Shown one piece after another: positions 1 through 13,575 of a stretch of DNA of 64,000 nt. The stretch is taken from contig CM057141.1 of NCBI GenBank assembly GCA_029964075.1, forward strand, positions 7,998,001 through 8,062,000, written 5' to 3'. Made by a program: the position numbers and the translations under genes. Origin of the DNA: Patiria pectinifera (taxonomy: Eukaryota > Echinodermata > Asteroidea > Valvatida > Asterinidae). The notes under the pieces are model-generated. The model had not been told where the DNA came from and did no database searches. It was given only the letters and a program-made list of their open reading frames with translations. Within the stretch, counting starts at the first letter, position 1. The number at the start of each line of letters is the position of its first letter.

Positions 1-268
1 CCCGCCAATATGCAGTATCTCATTTTATATTTATATGAGCAAACTGGAAAGAAAAGGAGTATTTTTGAGAAGGCGTGGACGTTATAATTACAATAATCGT
101 GAAAACACGTAATGCACGTTGGAAATAACAACACGAACTACACGATAAAAATCCATGATTAGCAAATTGCGATATCGAATCAGGACACAGGAAGAAAGTT
201 TCCTATCCAGGGCTTACTATTGGAAACTAGGTTAAAAATAAAGTAAACACTGGGGACGAGGTTGAGGC

Positions 269-586
269 AAGGGCGGATCCAGAACACAATTTTTGGGGGA
301 AAAGTTTTGGTCCCCCAAAATGTGGGTCCAACAAATCACAGTGAGGGGTTCGGGGCTCGATTAAGGGCCCCGATTTTTTTTGATTTTTTGGGGGGATTCT
401 AGATGCTCTGGGTGCGATCTTAGGCAATTTCTGACTACTTTAACCAATTTGTTTTTGAGGAAAAGATGGTGGTGTACGCAGTACGTGCCTTTATTGCGAC
501 GCCACTTAAAAGAAAATTGGGCCCCTCATTTGGTTTTTTTTTGGGGGGGGGGCATGACCCCCTTCCCCCCGTCCCCCCGATCCGGC
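269..586. mobile_element. MITE of the GGGCGGATCC-TIR family, copy 1
   Basis: It starts AAGGGCGGATCC and ends in a degenerate inverted copy (GATCCGG), with G-rich and C-rich blocks just inside both ends. The interior (about 410-520) is clearly homologous to the two copies at 38385-38670 and 39743-40048, sharing the stretch around 'gcaatttctgac' and 'gaggaaaagatggtggtgta'. It has no coding capacity and is non-autonomous. Superfamily is uncertain; the 10-bp target duplication seen at the 39.7-kb copy would fit Mutator-like elements. This copy abuts a LINE fragment on its right. Confidence 0.7.
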
Positions 587-876
587 ATTGAGCACAGGGT
601 GATTTTTAAAGTCTGTCTCTTGATTTTTAAATATCTCCGTGGTTACGCTCCCAATTATTTTGTGTGATGTGCTAAGTATCAGAATTCCAACTACATTTAC
701 TAGTTCAACACGAGACAATTCTCGATTAAATTGTCCTAAAGCCAGGCTAGTTTCCACGGGTGAAAGAATGTTTTCTGTGGCTGGTCCCCGGCTGTGGAAC
801 CAGCTTGGGGCTCACCTTAGGAAGTCGAAACGTGTTCAGAGTTTTAAGTCTGGTTGAAAAACTCACCTTTTTTAAT
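587..876 (+). pseudogene. LINE (CR1/L2-like) reverse transcriptase C-terminal remnant
   Basis: Translation gives the ending typical of CR1/L2-type non-LTR retrotransposon ORF2: a KVCLLIFKYLRGYAPNYF block, then FSVAGPRLWNQL, then FKSGLKTHLF after reading through one stop. Known family consensus blocks are similar to 'K.L..FK.L.G.AP.Y' and 'FSVAGPRLWNSLP'. Only the last 90 or so residues remain; the polymerase core is missing. The MITE at 269-586 sits directly upstream. It is 5'-truncated or interrupted and inactive. No 3' microsatellite tail is obvious. Confidence 0.75.
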
Positions 877-3203
877 TCATAGGTAGTAGGTTTTTATAAT
901 AGTTAATCTGTTAATAGTGAAGTTGTAAAATTTTTATTCACTGGGTTTAATTGAGTTTTAATGTATTGATGTTTACATGATAAGTATTTTAAAGTTATTA
1001 TTAACTTTAAGCTTTTGAGTTGGAAACATTTCACGGCTTGCTTTTGCCTCGAAGTGACTTTTTTAAGCATCACGCTGCGTTAATGGCTCGTGTTTGGTTA
1101 TACCCTGTGGACATGCTGACGCCTATCACAGAGACTGTCATTCATAGTTTGACATTCATATACCTATTATCATATTACGTATCAGTAGGAGTGAGACACA
1201 CGCATTGACACCACGATACAACCTTGACATTATTTGGGGGGTTGAGTGTGACGAACTGAAAGGAGACTCCCATCGGCTACGCCCCGCGTTGAATCCATCC
1301 ACTGCAGCGTGGCTGGCACGCTTGACACAAGTTTTACTTATATTAAAAACGCTACCCTCAAGCCTAAGCCAAGGGCCTGGGTTCACATCAGTTCATCGAC
1401 TTTGAGGAAAAAATAATCCTGTATTAATTATCATGTTCGTGTTGACCACCTGACCTGGAATGTCGTTGTCTGGAAACTGTTGGGACCAATGTCCTCTCCG
1501 CTATATTTCACCAGCCGATCCGCAGGAGGGGATAACTGCCGGTAGTTTTCTTCGGGGAGGTAGGGGCACTGATGTGGGTATTTGTAAACAACTCACGGAA
1601 AGCAGGTCAACTTTGGACGTCAGGTTTCCCTTGTCTCCTTGGGAAAAAGTTGGTCTTGTTAAGTTTCAACTACTTTTTTTTTATATAAAATCCAACCCCC
1701 TTTTTATCGCCGGTCATTAATCGGTGTTTTCGCTCAAGACAAGTCACAGCTTATACAGGTTTACCAACGGAGGTGTACCAACGGGGAGATTGGCAAAATA
1801 TCTCCATCAGCGACAACTGGATTTTGGGGAATTCCTTGTCATTAAATTGGTGAATTTATTTGGTTACCCCGTGCGTAGTAATTTTCTTACTGTGTTTTTC
1901 CCTTCAGAACGACACTCTGCTATTCGATTACGTCAACTGTTTAATACATGTACAGTTTACTTCACTTGCATATACTCTTGTTTGGCCTTACATCGAATTG
2001 CGCGAATTACGGGAAAAGTGGATATGTTTCTTGCCATGGTTTTAAGTCTATCACACCCAATCTGTAGGAGCATGGGGGTATTATTCAACCTCATCCCTGC
2101 CTATCATTTCAATTCCGTGTAGGCTATGACTGACTATCGACCACGAGTTCACTACACTATAGAAGAGCAACCCGCAACTTAATGAACCTTTCGACTCATC
2201 ACGACTCGTGATTGTATAGGAGGTTCATACCATAACTTTGACAGTCAAGCTCGTCATTTCTCTGGAAGGTAACAGCGAAATTCAAACTGAAGTTCAGAAT
2301 GACCTGAGGAGGAGTTAGATGGTTGATTCGTAAACTGATCTGTAAATAATACCCGTCAATAAACGCAACTCAAAGAAAGCCCGTATAACTTCCAATAATA
2401 GACCGATATATTGTCAAGTCATTACAGGAGAGAACGCAGCGAAATCCCCGCTGCTGCTTACCACCTATAAATGTATATCGCTATCCGTCAGCAACTCCGC
2501 GTATCAAAATAGAACATTCACCCCATAGGATACATTTCAAGAGTCCGGGTATTTTACAGGTTGCAAAAAAAACTAATTAAGCTCGAAGCTGCTGTGTAGC
2601 TTGCATCTCGAGATGTCCATCCCTTTGCTTAATCCACCACACGTTTTAGTCTGTATAATGTTCTTTAGTGTCGCATCGTCGCTTAATTAAGATCAGTTTA
2701 TAGCTCTGACGTTATACCGAGTGATACGTTTTTACTTTCTGGTAAAATCAAATTGAACGGACGGACGTACGTAACAGTTATTCTCATCTGAGCTATAAGT
2801 GGAAGTTTTTTCTCTTAAGTCACGAACCCAACCACCTGCATGAACGGTCGTATACTGATCAACATCGCTGCGCTCACGTCACCGCTAAATCAGCATCAAA
2901 TCACTTGCGGTTGGAAGAACCTGAAAGTGTAAACATCGGAGTTACTAAAAGATTTTTTCTGGACGAAGATTGATTATTGCGATAAGTGTCCTGTCCTGGT
3001 GGACAGTTTTAGCTTTAGCTTTAGCAACTGAATGGGACGTTAAGCTGGTGACGGTGAGACCACTGATGTCCGCTATACTGTTAATGACAATTGTTACAAA
3101 ATATACATATATACACATAGGATTTGCCCTGTCTCTTGTTGGCTGGTAGGGGCAAAGTATCGCTATGAAGACCATAGGAAATGTTTTTCAAGGCGTTGCA
3201 TTC
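877..3203. other. intergenic stretch without a recognisable gene
   Basis: Open frames here are short (up to 132 codons, at 1724-2122) and show no recognised domain, signal peptide or splice context. No array or strong inverted repeat was seen by eye. Old transposon debris is possible. Confidence 0.4.
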
Positions 3204-3209
3204 GTTTTG

Positions 3210-3686
3210 TATGGTGGTCCTGAAGGGACAGCACACATCGCAAATATCTTTGCAAATATTTGCGATGTCGCACATAATTATTATCACAAATATCTTTGCA
3301 GATTTCTTAGCAAATATTTGCCATGTCGCAAATATTTGCGCAAATATCTTTACAAATATCTTTGCAAATATTTGCGATGTCGCGCCACACTTTTGCCGCG
3401 CAAATTCTTCGATCGTCGTGTCGCCAAAACGTAGTATAACGTACGACTACTTTCCCATATGATGTTAACGAAGTGAAGGCTGGAACTCAAACAGCTTTAA
3501 GACCCTCTAGTTTCTTGAAAAAGCCTGGTACAAATATGCGAATTATGTTACAAAGTATGTGACAATATTTGCGGCATCGCAAATATTTACAAAGATATTT
3601 GCGATAATATTTGCGACATTGCAAATATTTTTCCCAATATTTGCACAGATATTTGCGATGTGCGATGTCCCTTCAGGGCCACCATA
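3210..3686. mobile_element. TATGGTGG-TIR foldback element A (477 bp)
   Basis: The termini are inverted: TATGGTGGTCCTGAAGGGAC at the left and the complement of TATGGTGGCCCTGAAGGGAC at the right. The element is flanked by a perfect 6-bp direct repeat GTTTTG (3204-3209 and 3687-3692), consistent with a target-site duplication. The interior is made of repeated, self-complementary units such as CAAATATTTGCG and GCGATGTCGC, arranged in opposite orientation in the two halves. There is no coding capacity; short open frames through the units are by-products. Element B at 19800-20272 has the same ends and almost the same length. Superfamily is not assigned: 6-bp duplications occur in a few hAT and Dada-like groups, but the internal structure is unusual. 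Confidence 0.85.
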
Positions 3687-3692
3687 GTTTTG

Positions 3693-5825
3693 TCATCGTT
3701 TTTTTGTCTAGTTTCATCATGAAAAATTCATTTAAATCACATCAACTCATATGCATTCAGATATTTTGTAGGCCCAATAGTGTTTACGTGAATGTAATTT
3801 GAAGCTTTACATGTTGGGAATGTACAATGCAGAATATCTCTTCTGTGTAGAACTGCGGCTCTGAAAGGAACCAGAAGTGAGAATTGTTCTCAACATTTTG
3901 GGTGGTGTACTTCGTCCTCCCTCAGGACAAAATGCTATTCTCCTGAGGATGAAATGTCGTGAACTATTCACACCTTCCGATTCTTTTTAAAACCACACTT
4001 CTTCATATAAGAGGTACTCCACAATGTAACCGCAACTTATCCTTTATTTATTGTTTACGTGCTTTGTTCTGACTGAAACGAAAATAGCTGTATAAGCTTT
4101 TACTGAGTTCATAATTGTTCCAATTTTTATTAAAGTGTTACAGCAGACACGATAAGAATTTGACGAGACGTTAATTGTCTAACCAAAATGTAATATTTAC
4201 TACGAACTTTTATTGTTAATGAACATACCCTGTGAATCTTAAAATGCAAGATGACATCACGATTTGATTATTGTAGTTTTTCAACAATCATCCTCGGGAG
4301 TTTGGTAATAATGGGTCGCAAGTATTACGAGAAACTCCACTGAAGCTTATATCGACCCAATTACAAAACATTTCCTTCCACTGTACTGACTTGATTTGAA
4401 ATCACGATGACGTAATTAAGCCTGACAACGGGGACAAGTCAGTGTCCGAAACGGGCTTGCAGAGTCACGGCGACGTCTATTGTCAGCATGGTCAAACGGA
4501 GCTGAATTTGTCCAAGACGTAGACAGTAGCTCTAGACAAGAAGACTCTGACGCGGCCTGAGTGAAGTGCACTTACATTTCACCGTTCAGCGTGCCATTTC
4601 ATCTGTCTACTTTGAATAACTAGTGCACTGCAACCATCTTGGAGGTGTTTGGTTTTGTTCAACAAGGATACCACGGGCGTCGCTAGGGGTGGGGTGGGGT
4701 GTGATCGAAAAAAAAAATCCAGGCTACCTTCCAGCACGGATGGCCTGTCAGCAAATTGTTGTCAACCCCCACCAATTAAAATTGGTCATGACAACGCCCC
4801 TCTGAGAGGTACGCATGAGCATGCCTTGTGTATTCATCGTTAAAACACCTCAAGGATGGCTGCTGAATGCAATCCAACTATAGCAGAGAAGGTTCTGTCG
4901 AACAATGAAAGCAACGAAGGACTGGCTTGGATTCCCTGTTGTATTCTACATGCAGAACGAAAGAGACGTGAGGGATAGGAACCAGTCTATACTTGAGAGC
5001 TGTTACCTCGCTGGTTCGCGTGGGCTATAATCACACGCTATTGGTCATTACATACCAGTTATTATTGTTTCCGTCGCGTACAGCGACATTTAACATTTTC
5101 ACTGCTGACGGGTATTCCTGCATGGGCGTATGTTATTTGCGGGATATGTTACAGTTTCTTGGTGGTCAAATTGCGGCTGTGTTTTAACCCTTTCAGGACC
5201 GGGATATTATGGGCCCACTTAGAACCGGGCAAGGGCACATTATTCCCCCTCCATTCTAATGTCCATGTTCGTCGGCTGATTTTCAGAAAATTTGGCAGGA
5301 ATGTGGATTGTCGCGGGTATCTGTAACATGACGTCATTTGGTTGCAGTACGTTGACCGTGAGGTACTTTACTATAATTTGTTCCCATTTTGGGCATAATT
5401 TTCTACATTTTTCATTCCAGCGAGTTGTACTTTGGCGTTTGAAAACGAACAGCATTTAGCCCTTAATTGGTCAATTTCATAAAATTACGACAAATGCAGA
5501 TTGTATACATACCTTTAATATTCATCCAACCAAACAACCCGGCATCTGAAAGCGCCGCTAGCGGGCGCTATACCCACTTTGGGGAGGGTTTCCATCATTT
5601 TTCGTGATTTTGCGCAAATTCGGCACAAGTGAATTTCTTACGAAATGCTTTGCTTTTTTTCATACAAGAACTGTCGAAGGCAGCTTATAGTGACAATGGT
5701 GGCAATATTGGATTCCAAACATGCATTGTAGTTTGTCACGTGGAAGTTGAGTCTAAAGTAAATACTTGATAAAGTAGATAGGTTTCGGCAGCAGAGGTTT
5801 TAAACTCACCAAAATTCATTTGTCC
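3693..5825. other. intergenic stretch, nothing recognised
   Basis: No open frame above about 75 codons and no domain, RNA gene or array was identified. Confidence 0.35.
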
Positions 5826-5958
5826 ATACAAAATGACCATATTTTGTTGTATGATTGCCATGGTAACCCTGGACATTCTACAGATTTGTTTTGGTACCAT
5901 AAAAAATTCAAATAACGAAAATTCATGCCGATTGGCCGAAGCGTTCCGGAGCTATGAC
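5826..5958 (-). repeat. dispersed repeat, inverted relative to the copy at 28940-29112
   Basis: The reverse complement aligns with 28940-29112 over the blocks 'tagctcc..gaa', 'atcggcatgaa', 'aaaacaaa' and 'tgtcca.ggtt.cca'. This shows a dispersed, diverged family of unknown class. An 11-bp minisatellite follows about 30 bp downstream. Confidence 0.55.
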
Positions 5959-5989
5959 AAGATGTTTCATAAGGAGGCACATTGTGCCC

Positions 5990-6112
5990 TGGCACACCCA
6001 GACACACCCCTGACACAACCATGGCACACCCCTGACACACCCCTGGCACACCCTTGGCACACCCCTGGCACACCCCTGGCACACCCCTGGCACAACCCTG
6101 GCACACCCCTAG
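5990..6112. repeat. 11-bp minisatellite, unit GGCACACCCCT
   Basis: About 11 head-to-tail copies of an 11-bp unit with a few substitutions (GACACACCCCT, GGCACAACCCT). Because the unit is not a multiple of three, a Cys/Gly/Val-rich periodic peptide appears open in several frames; this is not taken as coding. Confidence 0.9.
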
Positions 6113-9100
6113 TCCCGATACAGTTAATGGATAGTGTGGATTTTGACAACTAGAGAAAACTACAAATCCCCAGTCAGAGGTTGGTTTCATTCTGATCATA
6201 ATTTAGGAGGCGAATTATGATCTTGGACTAGCTCCTATTTAATATACGAGTCTGTTGATGTCGCTTGTTGCATAGGAAGCTCTATTGCAGAGATCGTGCG
6301 TACAAATGAAACAATAATTCTGTCACTGGTTTGGAGATAGGAGGGCCATAAATCAATCCCCACCAAACATCTTGAACGCGACATGTCAATTGACGACATC
6401 GGTCTACATTTACTGCCGATGATTTAACAATAGAATATTAAACGAGGTAGTTTCTGTCATATGACTACGTTGGACAAACGTCTTTTCCGTCATCGCAGTT
6501 GTAACCATTAGGGCATGTCATAAATCGTAACGTGGTATCTATATACAGTGTACACAGTGTACACGACAACCGCATTTGAAGTTAACGCTACATTAAGCGC
6601 GCAAGTATACACAATCTTAATATGTTTCTGGAATAAGCTCAATATTTCCGATGATAAAGATCCCTGATATTGTTTTTACTCATCGAGTCATGTTTAGCGC
6701 GTCGATTAGTTTTGTTTTTACAAAATCGATCCATTCTATTTCCTTTTAGTCATAGCTTGACTTTGTTGTGTTTAATATATCAACCATTGAAGTTCACTCG
6801 TTGGTTAAACCGTCCCCGCTTTTCCTTTAATCTATCAACAAAAATTGTATCATGGATCATTAAGATATTGCTATTTTGGTTTGCCGTCTTTTCTATGGTT
6901 ACTTGATGACATGGGTTCATCGACCGACTTCCTACGATAAGATACATCATTAATATGTCTCTGCCTCATCGTCAAGCGCCAACATGTTAGGTGCTTTGTA
7001 CCAGCATATCCACATCTCAATGTCGAAAATATCCATTGTTCATTTCTGTGTGTGAATCCTGCATACTTGTCGCAAATCAAATAGTCTGCTCGGAATTGTT
7101 TTAATTTCCAACACTGCTCAATGAAGTCTTTTTTGCTCACATGCATAGAGAAAATTTGGACGCCTAGTGTAACATGTATTCATTTGTCCACACACATCCG
7201 TTCAGGGATTTAAGGTTGGAATCCTGTGTAGTGGTTATTTATCAACGCTTCGATTCCCGCCTTTTGATGAGTTTGGTGAGGAAAATGCCAAGACGATTGG
7301 TATTTACCCAGCGTGTCTTTGAATCCATTCGGTTCCTTGTTCCCGTATCTGCGCCTGTTTGCTCGCCGTCGAAGACTTGATAGCTGGCCAAGTGTGCGAT
7401 TGTATTGAGCCAGAGCTCTGTAACTAAAACCCTCGACTGCGTTGGGTAGGATTAATGCCAGAACGTGTGGCTTTGTATGTAAAAGGGGGACTGGTAGCTT
7501 GCTGGCTTGCCCAAAAGCCCTCATTCAACTTATCTATGTCTCTTATAATCAAATGTGAGTCACTAGTTGTGGGGCCAGATGCAAGACGAATTCCTAAATA
7601 TTATTAAGCCTACAGTACGGCATGGTAGGACTACTCTGTGCCCGTAATGGTAATCCTATCAAACTGTTACATTTTCTAACACATACATACATACACATAG
7701 TCGTGTTTAACTATACTCTTGAGGACCAGCCCCTTTCCTACTTTTGTTCCCTTTTGTTTGTACTTTAAACTTTTTCACGACAGGTCCCATAAGGTCTGTA
7801 CACGTAATTCTCCGGACTGCCCAGGTCCTCGGGCAGCATCGGGCCCATTGTTATGGGTGCAGACCAGTAAATCGGTCCGAAATTGCCTGCGCCGGCCAAA
7901 TCACGATTTGCATGCCCTCAAAATCTTCGGTATTTGAGCATGCTGTGGGCCATGAACTTGAGGGTTTGTTAAAAATATGGATGGAAACCGTGCACAGGAC
8001 TTGGAGCTTGCAGTTCTGTGTAATTTTGATGTAATTTGGACCCTAAAAGCGCTCTACTTTGCAATGGAGTGTAGGCATCGTTTTTCAAAATGGCGATGGG
8101 CTTCAGGACTATTTTCAGGGGTGATCGTCTTCAGATGGAAATTTCTCCTGAAAGTCATCAGTTGACCCCCCGTAAATTGAACAGAAATTGAAAGATGATG
8201 AAATAAGCTTGAATTTGATGTGTGTCTCGAACACCTTGGAGAGTTATGAGTATTTTTCCCGAATTTTTGAAGTGGGAGCATTTACCATTGGGGTCTATCG
8301 ACGTTTATTTACTGGTCTGCTACCTTATCGCACACACCCCATTGTCCCAAGTCCTCAGTCGTATAGATAGGATAACCTGCACACTGACTATGCTTAAACC
8401 CGACCACTTCCGACGAGAAATATTATGGGTTTAACCAGTACAGGCAACCAGATTAAAGCAGGTCCGCAAAAGACCACAGTGCATGCGATATCTCTCGTGC
8501 AGCCAAGGGATCACAGATTCACGTACTAGTTTCCATTAGGATACCTACATAATAGATTTATCGCACCAATTTCAATCGAAAAATGACGCACGTGGTTTCG
8601 TCTACTGTATAGATAGCAACGATAAAGATACTTATTCGAGAAGGTACAACTATGCGCGGGAGCGCAGCAAAAACATCCTGTGTGTAAATTGAAAGGAACG
8701 AGATTATACCACCACACGTAATTTGCCTCGACTGAATTTGCCAAGTCTTAGATCTAACGAAGATCTTGTCAGACTTCATTCCGTGTCTCGGTGAATTGTG
8801 TGTGAAATTCACGAAGTGTTACAGGTTTCAGTAAACAATACGGTACTGTATTAACGTCTTTGTTGAATCTGGACAAAATTCGGCTCATTCTGTAATGGTA
8901 TAGTATCCAATGCGTTATTTCCCCGTGTACGTCAGTCTAAGCGTTATAGCTCCGCACCGCAGAGAGGATCCAATTTCACTGCTGCATCGAGACGCGTGCT
9001 TTTCATCACAAGACATCAATGGAAACCGCCATTTCTGCCACCAGGTTTTTTTACGGGAAGTCATTTCCATTGACGTAATCTGTTGCCACTACGTCACCCC

Positions 9101-12100
9101 GCGATCCCAAGTTGAAGTGATTCAAACCACACAAAAATCTTCCACGAACTACACCGTTAGGCCTATAAATAGTAATCCCGAATGATATTTAACACCAGCA
9201 AGATCCGAATTGCATTACTTTCCCTGGATGTGCGGTTGCTAACAAAATATAAATTCCCGAGAAACATTATTACTATTAGAACTTTATTCGTTCATGGTGT
9301 GTCCAAAAGAGCATGAATTCAGCAAACCATATCTTGCTTTAATTGGCAGTATTCCAGCAAACGCATGAATCGCTTTTAGTTTTTGCCTTTTTGAAAAAAA
9401 TTGTGACAAGTGGCAATTTTCTCAGTTTGTATTCTTTTTATTTCTTCATCACATCGAGTATTCTGTGTACCAAATTAATTTAAGTGAGTTTGTATTTCCA
9501 AACTGTCTGCGCAGCGCAGATAGACACAGTGTTTGTACAATCACCCTGGTTCCAATTGAAGAATAGTCAGTCCAGCTTCACTGAGCTTCACTGCATAAAC
9601 AGTCTCAAGTTACACTCATGATATCAAACCAAACTACATGTAGGCCTACTCGTAGATTCCATTCAAATATTTTGTACCCGATGAGAGTTCTATTTTTTTC
9701 TGTTGATTTCTTGAATCCAACTCGCTCGTGGACGTGTTACGACTTCCAAGTGTGACTGCAAACAATTGCCAAAAGACCAGTACATCTTAGCCATAGAAAC
9801 TGATCGGGAATAGACTCAAACACTGCTCTAAAGTGTTCCTCTGTCATCTCGTCGTGCCATCGACCTCTCAACAATTCCTGCAAATAGTGCTTACTATCCT
9901 CGATCGCCCTTGGTAACAACAATTGCTACGATTGTCGTCGTGCGCATTAAACGTGATCTCTCTCGTATAGTGGATATTGATTTCAATCGGAGCTAATTCC
10001 ACGCCGCACTGCGCCAGTAATCGCAAGCAAGTCCTTAGGTGCGAAAACAGTTTAAAATAGGTAGATCTCGTTACGGCCCTTGTGCCAGGTTCGTGTGGGC
10101 GTAACTACACTCTGCTCATTCCACATCCCATTACATCTATCCACTACGGGGTGAAAAAAGTCTCTTTAAACTGAAGGTGTTAACTGCTCGCAGTAAACAA
10201 CTGTTGGGCCTGTATTGTAAGAAAAAAAACTCGTTGGAGTAAGTCCACGACCACGAACTTTTTTGTGTTTATGTACTAAGATTTCCAATCGCATGCTTCT
10301 TTAAGTTAAAAAAAAAGACAAATTTGTTATACAGAAATATAAATTTGTTATGAAGCTCGAAATCTGATGTAAACTTTTCTTTTTTTGAACACGCATTGTA
10401 GGAAATATACAGTAATGGTATCATTAAAAATAATTATGTGTGTTGTGCGAAATGATTATCTACTCTATTTGTCACCCATCATATAACACACTTAGACTGT
10501 AATAAGGATTGTCCTCGTACAACCTAAATGTTAATATAAATACTCTAAGTGAAAAGGGCAGGAAAGGCCAATTTGCAATGTGGGATCGGTTTATCTAGGT
10601 CGTCATGAAAGACACATCCCACGTTTGAAAATTCAAATGTCGGTCGAATTAATCCTTAAAACTTGGATTGTCTTAACCACTTCAATGAACAATATAAGCG
10701 AAACGTGGATTTTGTGTGACCTTTTTCTGTGGGTGGGCTAACCACAATATAACACCACTCACACACAACACAAAGTATCAGACTCGATATACATTGACAT
10801 TTCAATAATAAACCCAACAAAATATTGACAGTCATCTTTGGAAATTCAAGCTATACATTAAATTCATCATTCTTGTATTTTTCTGCGACAAACATTCAAT
10901 TAGAGGTAACTCAACCCACATAACTCTGCGTATGACAAACACCGCGCTAAAAAAAAATGTATTTGTGGTTTGCACTCAATGCACAGACGTCGATGAACCT
11001 ATTGTAATGACTCTAGAACTTGATACGGGGAGAGAAGAGTACGCCGATTTTGTCCGATCACACTGGAATGTGATGGCGACAGCAGTAGCATGTATTCGCA
11101 CTTCTCAGCATGTTTGCTGCGATAACACTCTTCAACCCGCCATTTACAATAACTCGAGTGCACATGCCGCTACTAAATGCAAACACCCTTTTTATCCGTC
11201 AAGAGAACAACATATTTTTGAGGGAATGCCGGAGGATACGAAGGGATATCGACAGCGATGAGGGTGCATAAGGAGGTGAATTGCGTGGGGAGGGATGGGA
11301 TGGGTGGTCAAAATGAGGATGGGAAAAGTAGAGATGGTGAAAGTAGAGATAGTGGTAGACGGGTGTAAGGTGAGAGTGGTTGTGATATGATAGAAATGGA
11401 AATAATGCCACAGACATCAATATTGATATAACGGTCACCATGGTGATGGCAAAGATCATGTGATGGCACTGTCAATACTGAAGATGGCGATGGAACAATG
11501 AAAATGTTGAGTTTTTTTCTTGTCATAAAAAATTAAAAGGACTATATGCTATGACGTTGGTGCATTATTAGCAGTCAAAATATCGTGGCAATATATGCGT
11601 CTCGAAACAAACAAACAAACAACAAACAAATGCTAAGACTAACAACTCCTAAAGGTCACCTTATATTCTTATTTCAGTAAACAGTAATTGATCATGCGTT
11701 AGCGCTGAGCAATGATGTCATTTAATTATTTATCGAATGGTAATATATCCAAAACAAATAGTCTCGCGTATTACTATTAACACTGAAGCAACGTGTGTCA
11801 TTAATATGGCATAAGCACACTCATGCACGGAGTGGCAATGCACGGCCCCTTGTCCGTTTCTTCGGGCGAGGTACCATGAGTGCAAACTCGCTCCTCATAT
11901 TTTGGTCCGCACAAGACTGATAAAGACGTCAGTTACTTTGGGCAGAACAACTTACATCACGAACGGGCGAGCTGTTTATTCGGACGTGAATAACTGGCTT
12001 TGACATGAAATGAATGAGTATAATCAAATTAATGAAATTTCACTTCATTCGAAGTATGAGTATTTGTGTCTTGTCCGGACACTTGATACCACTGCGCCTA

Positions 12101-13432
12101 CCGGCAGGAGTATCATATAACCTCTTCGATTGTTGGTTACCTGCAACCGATGTTGGATTTTATCGAGAAAGTTGAGGCAACTTGGTTTATGTAAATCAGC
12201 ATTTAAACTAAAGGAGACGTGAAATTTCTTAAGCAAGAGTTGGATTAGGCGGTAATAACGCACATTCTGTCTCGCGGGACAACCAACTGATTGTGTGTTA
12301 TAACCGTCTTATCCAAACTGGTGGAGGAGTTATGGATATAGAGCCTATACGACGAGCTACATTTGATGTTTGTGCTTGTCCCTAAAATGGGTACACATGT
12401 GATTCGCTTGTAAAGAAAAACTGGACACCAAAAACCAAGACGAAGACAAAAACGCACTTTTGGATTATACTAACTTCATCAGTATAGACCATATTTCAGT
12501 TGAGCGACATCATTTTCTGGGTACAAATATTAGAAATATCACGTTATTTGAAGTAATGTAGCAGCTTGACTTAAATCTATAAATTGTTGATTTTCAATCA
12601 TATCAACATGTACACGTACGTACGGCTGTTGTTGGATGACGTCGTTACACACAAAAATACGGCCTATAGCTAAACCAGTGAAAGAGCCTACCGCCAAACA
12701 TTTCTATACCATGATAAGGCCAAAAAAGTCTCCGGTTTCTGGTACGGAGCTTGCCCCAAAAGTGGTGCGGCGACGCGGGTTTTTTTGTTTGTTACCCAAC
12801 TCTTCTTTTTTTCTTCAAATGTCGGCTGATGTTGCAGATGATGCTTCTATCCCCTTAAAACTCTTAAAATATCCTTCAGAGTGCAGCTTGAGGTGACCTC
12901 AGTAAGGCCACAAGGCTTGAGAAGTATATTTAGCTAATTAAAAAGCGTTTACGGGTTCCAGATACACGACCATCGCTCCGTCAGTCTGGCTTCCAGACGC
13001 ACAATCACAAAATTGCAACACCGTCTGCAAATGGTGCCCGACTAAATTTAGTGCAAAATATATGGGAGCCCAGAGAGGCCACATAAAGCTTATACTCGAT
13101 CGTAACCCCATCTAAAAACACGTTAAAATTGTGCTGCAGCAGGATTCCAGTCAAACCAGTGAGTTTGGCAGTTTTGAGACATCATCTTACATTGAAAAAA
13201 AAACTTTTTAATTTTGCCGACTCTACGCGCATGGCTACGGCAACGCGCGCGCATGCCAGAAACCGGAAACTTTTGTTTAGAGGGGGGGGCCTAATGAATC
13301 ACGGCAATGGCAGTACGTGCTTGACGGGCGTGGTTTGTGAGGATCAAGCCCGTTTACGTATTAGGCCTATACTGTATATTTAGCAGTGGCAATGTGGCAG
13401 GTAAATGTGTTTTCCATTGATTTATTTTGCAG
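6113..13432. other. long intergenic or 5' region without a confirmed exon
   Basis: The first coding exon seen for gene 1 (13433) needs an upstream exon ending in phase 1, probably the signal-peptide exon. I could not locate it here with confidence. Minus-strand open frames at 6871-7146, 7210-7524 and 9737-9922 have no recognised domain. A (CATA)n run lies near 7681-7697 and a (CAAA)n run near 11606-11630. Confidence 0.35.
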
Positions 13433-13575
13433 CAGTGTCAGACGTCAGCAGTGCATTGTATATCCCTGATGCCGAGACACGACAGATGATAGTCAACACC
13501 CACAATGCCTTGCGTCGGAAGGTTGCTACGCGTTGGGCAGATAGAGGGTTAGCCGCTGGCAACATGAGGAAAATG
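13433..13575 (+). CDS. gene 1 exon a (CAP helix 1)
   Basis: A pyrimidine-rich tract ending TTTTGCAG precedes the exon and GTAGGT follows it. It enters in phase 1 and ends in phase 0 on ATG. It encodes the N-terminal CAP signature HNALRRKV and a longer than usual linker (ATRWADRGLAAGNMRKM) before the next exon. Confidence 0.85.

Noticed and set aside
5816..6199. Open frames with a Cys/Gly/Val-rich repeat
   Set aside because: Caused by the 11-bp minisatellite; open in several frames at once.
9737..9922. Minus-strand frame with protein-like composition (HYLQELLRGRW, DQFLWLRC)
   Set aside because: It could be an exon, but no convincing acceptor and donor pair or family match was found; homology search would decide.
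13391..13432. Use of the ATG at 13405 as the start of gene 1
   Set aside because: The stretch before 13433 is a typical polypyrimidine and AG acceptor, and the preceding residues would not form a complete signal peptide with the CAP start in place.
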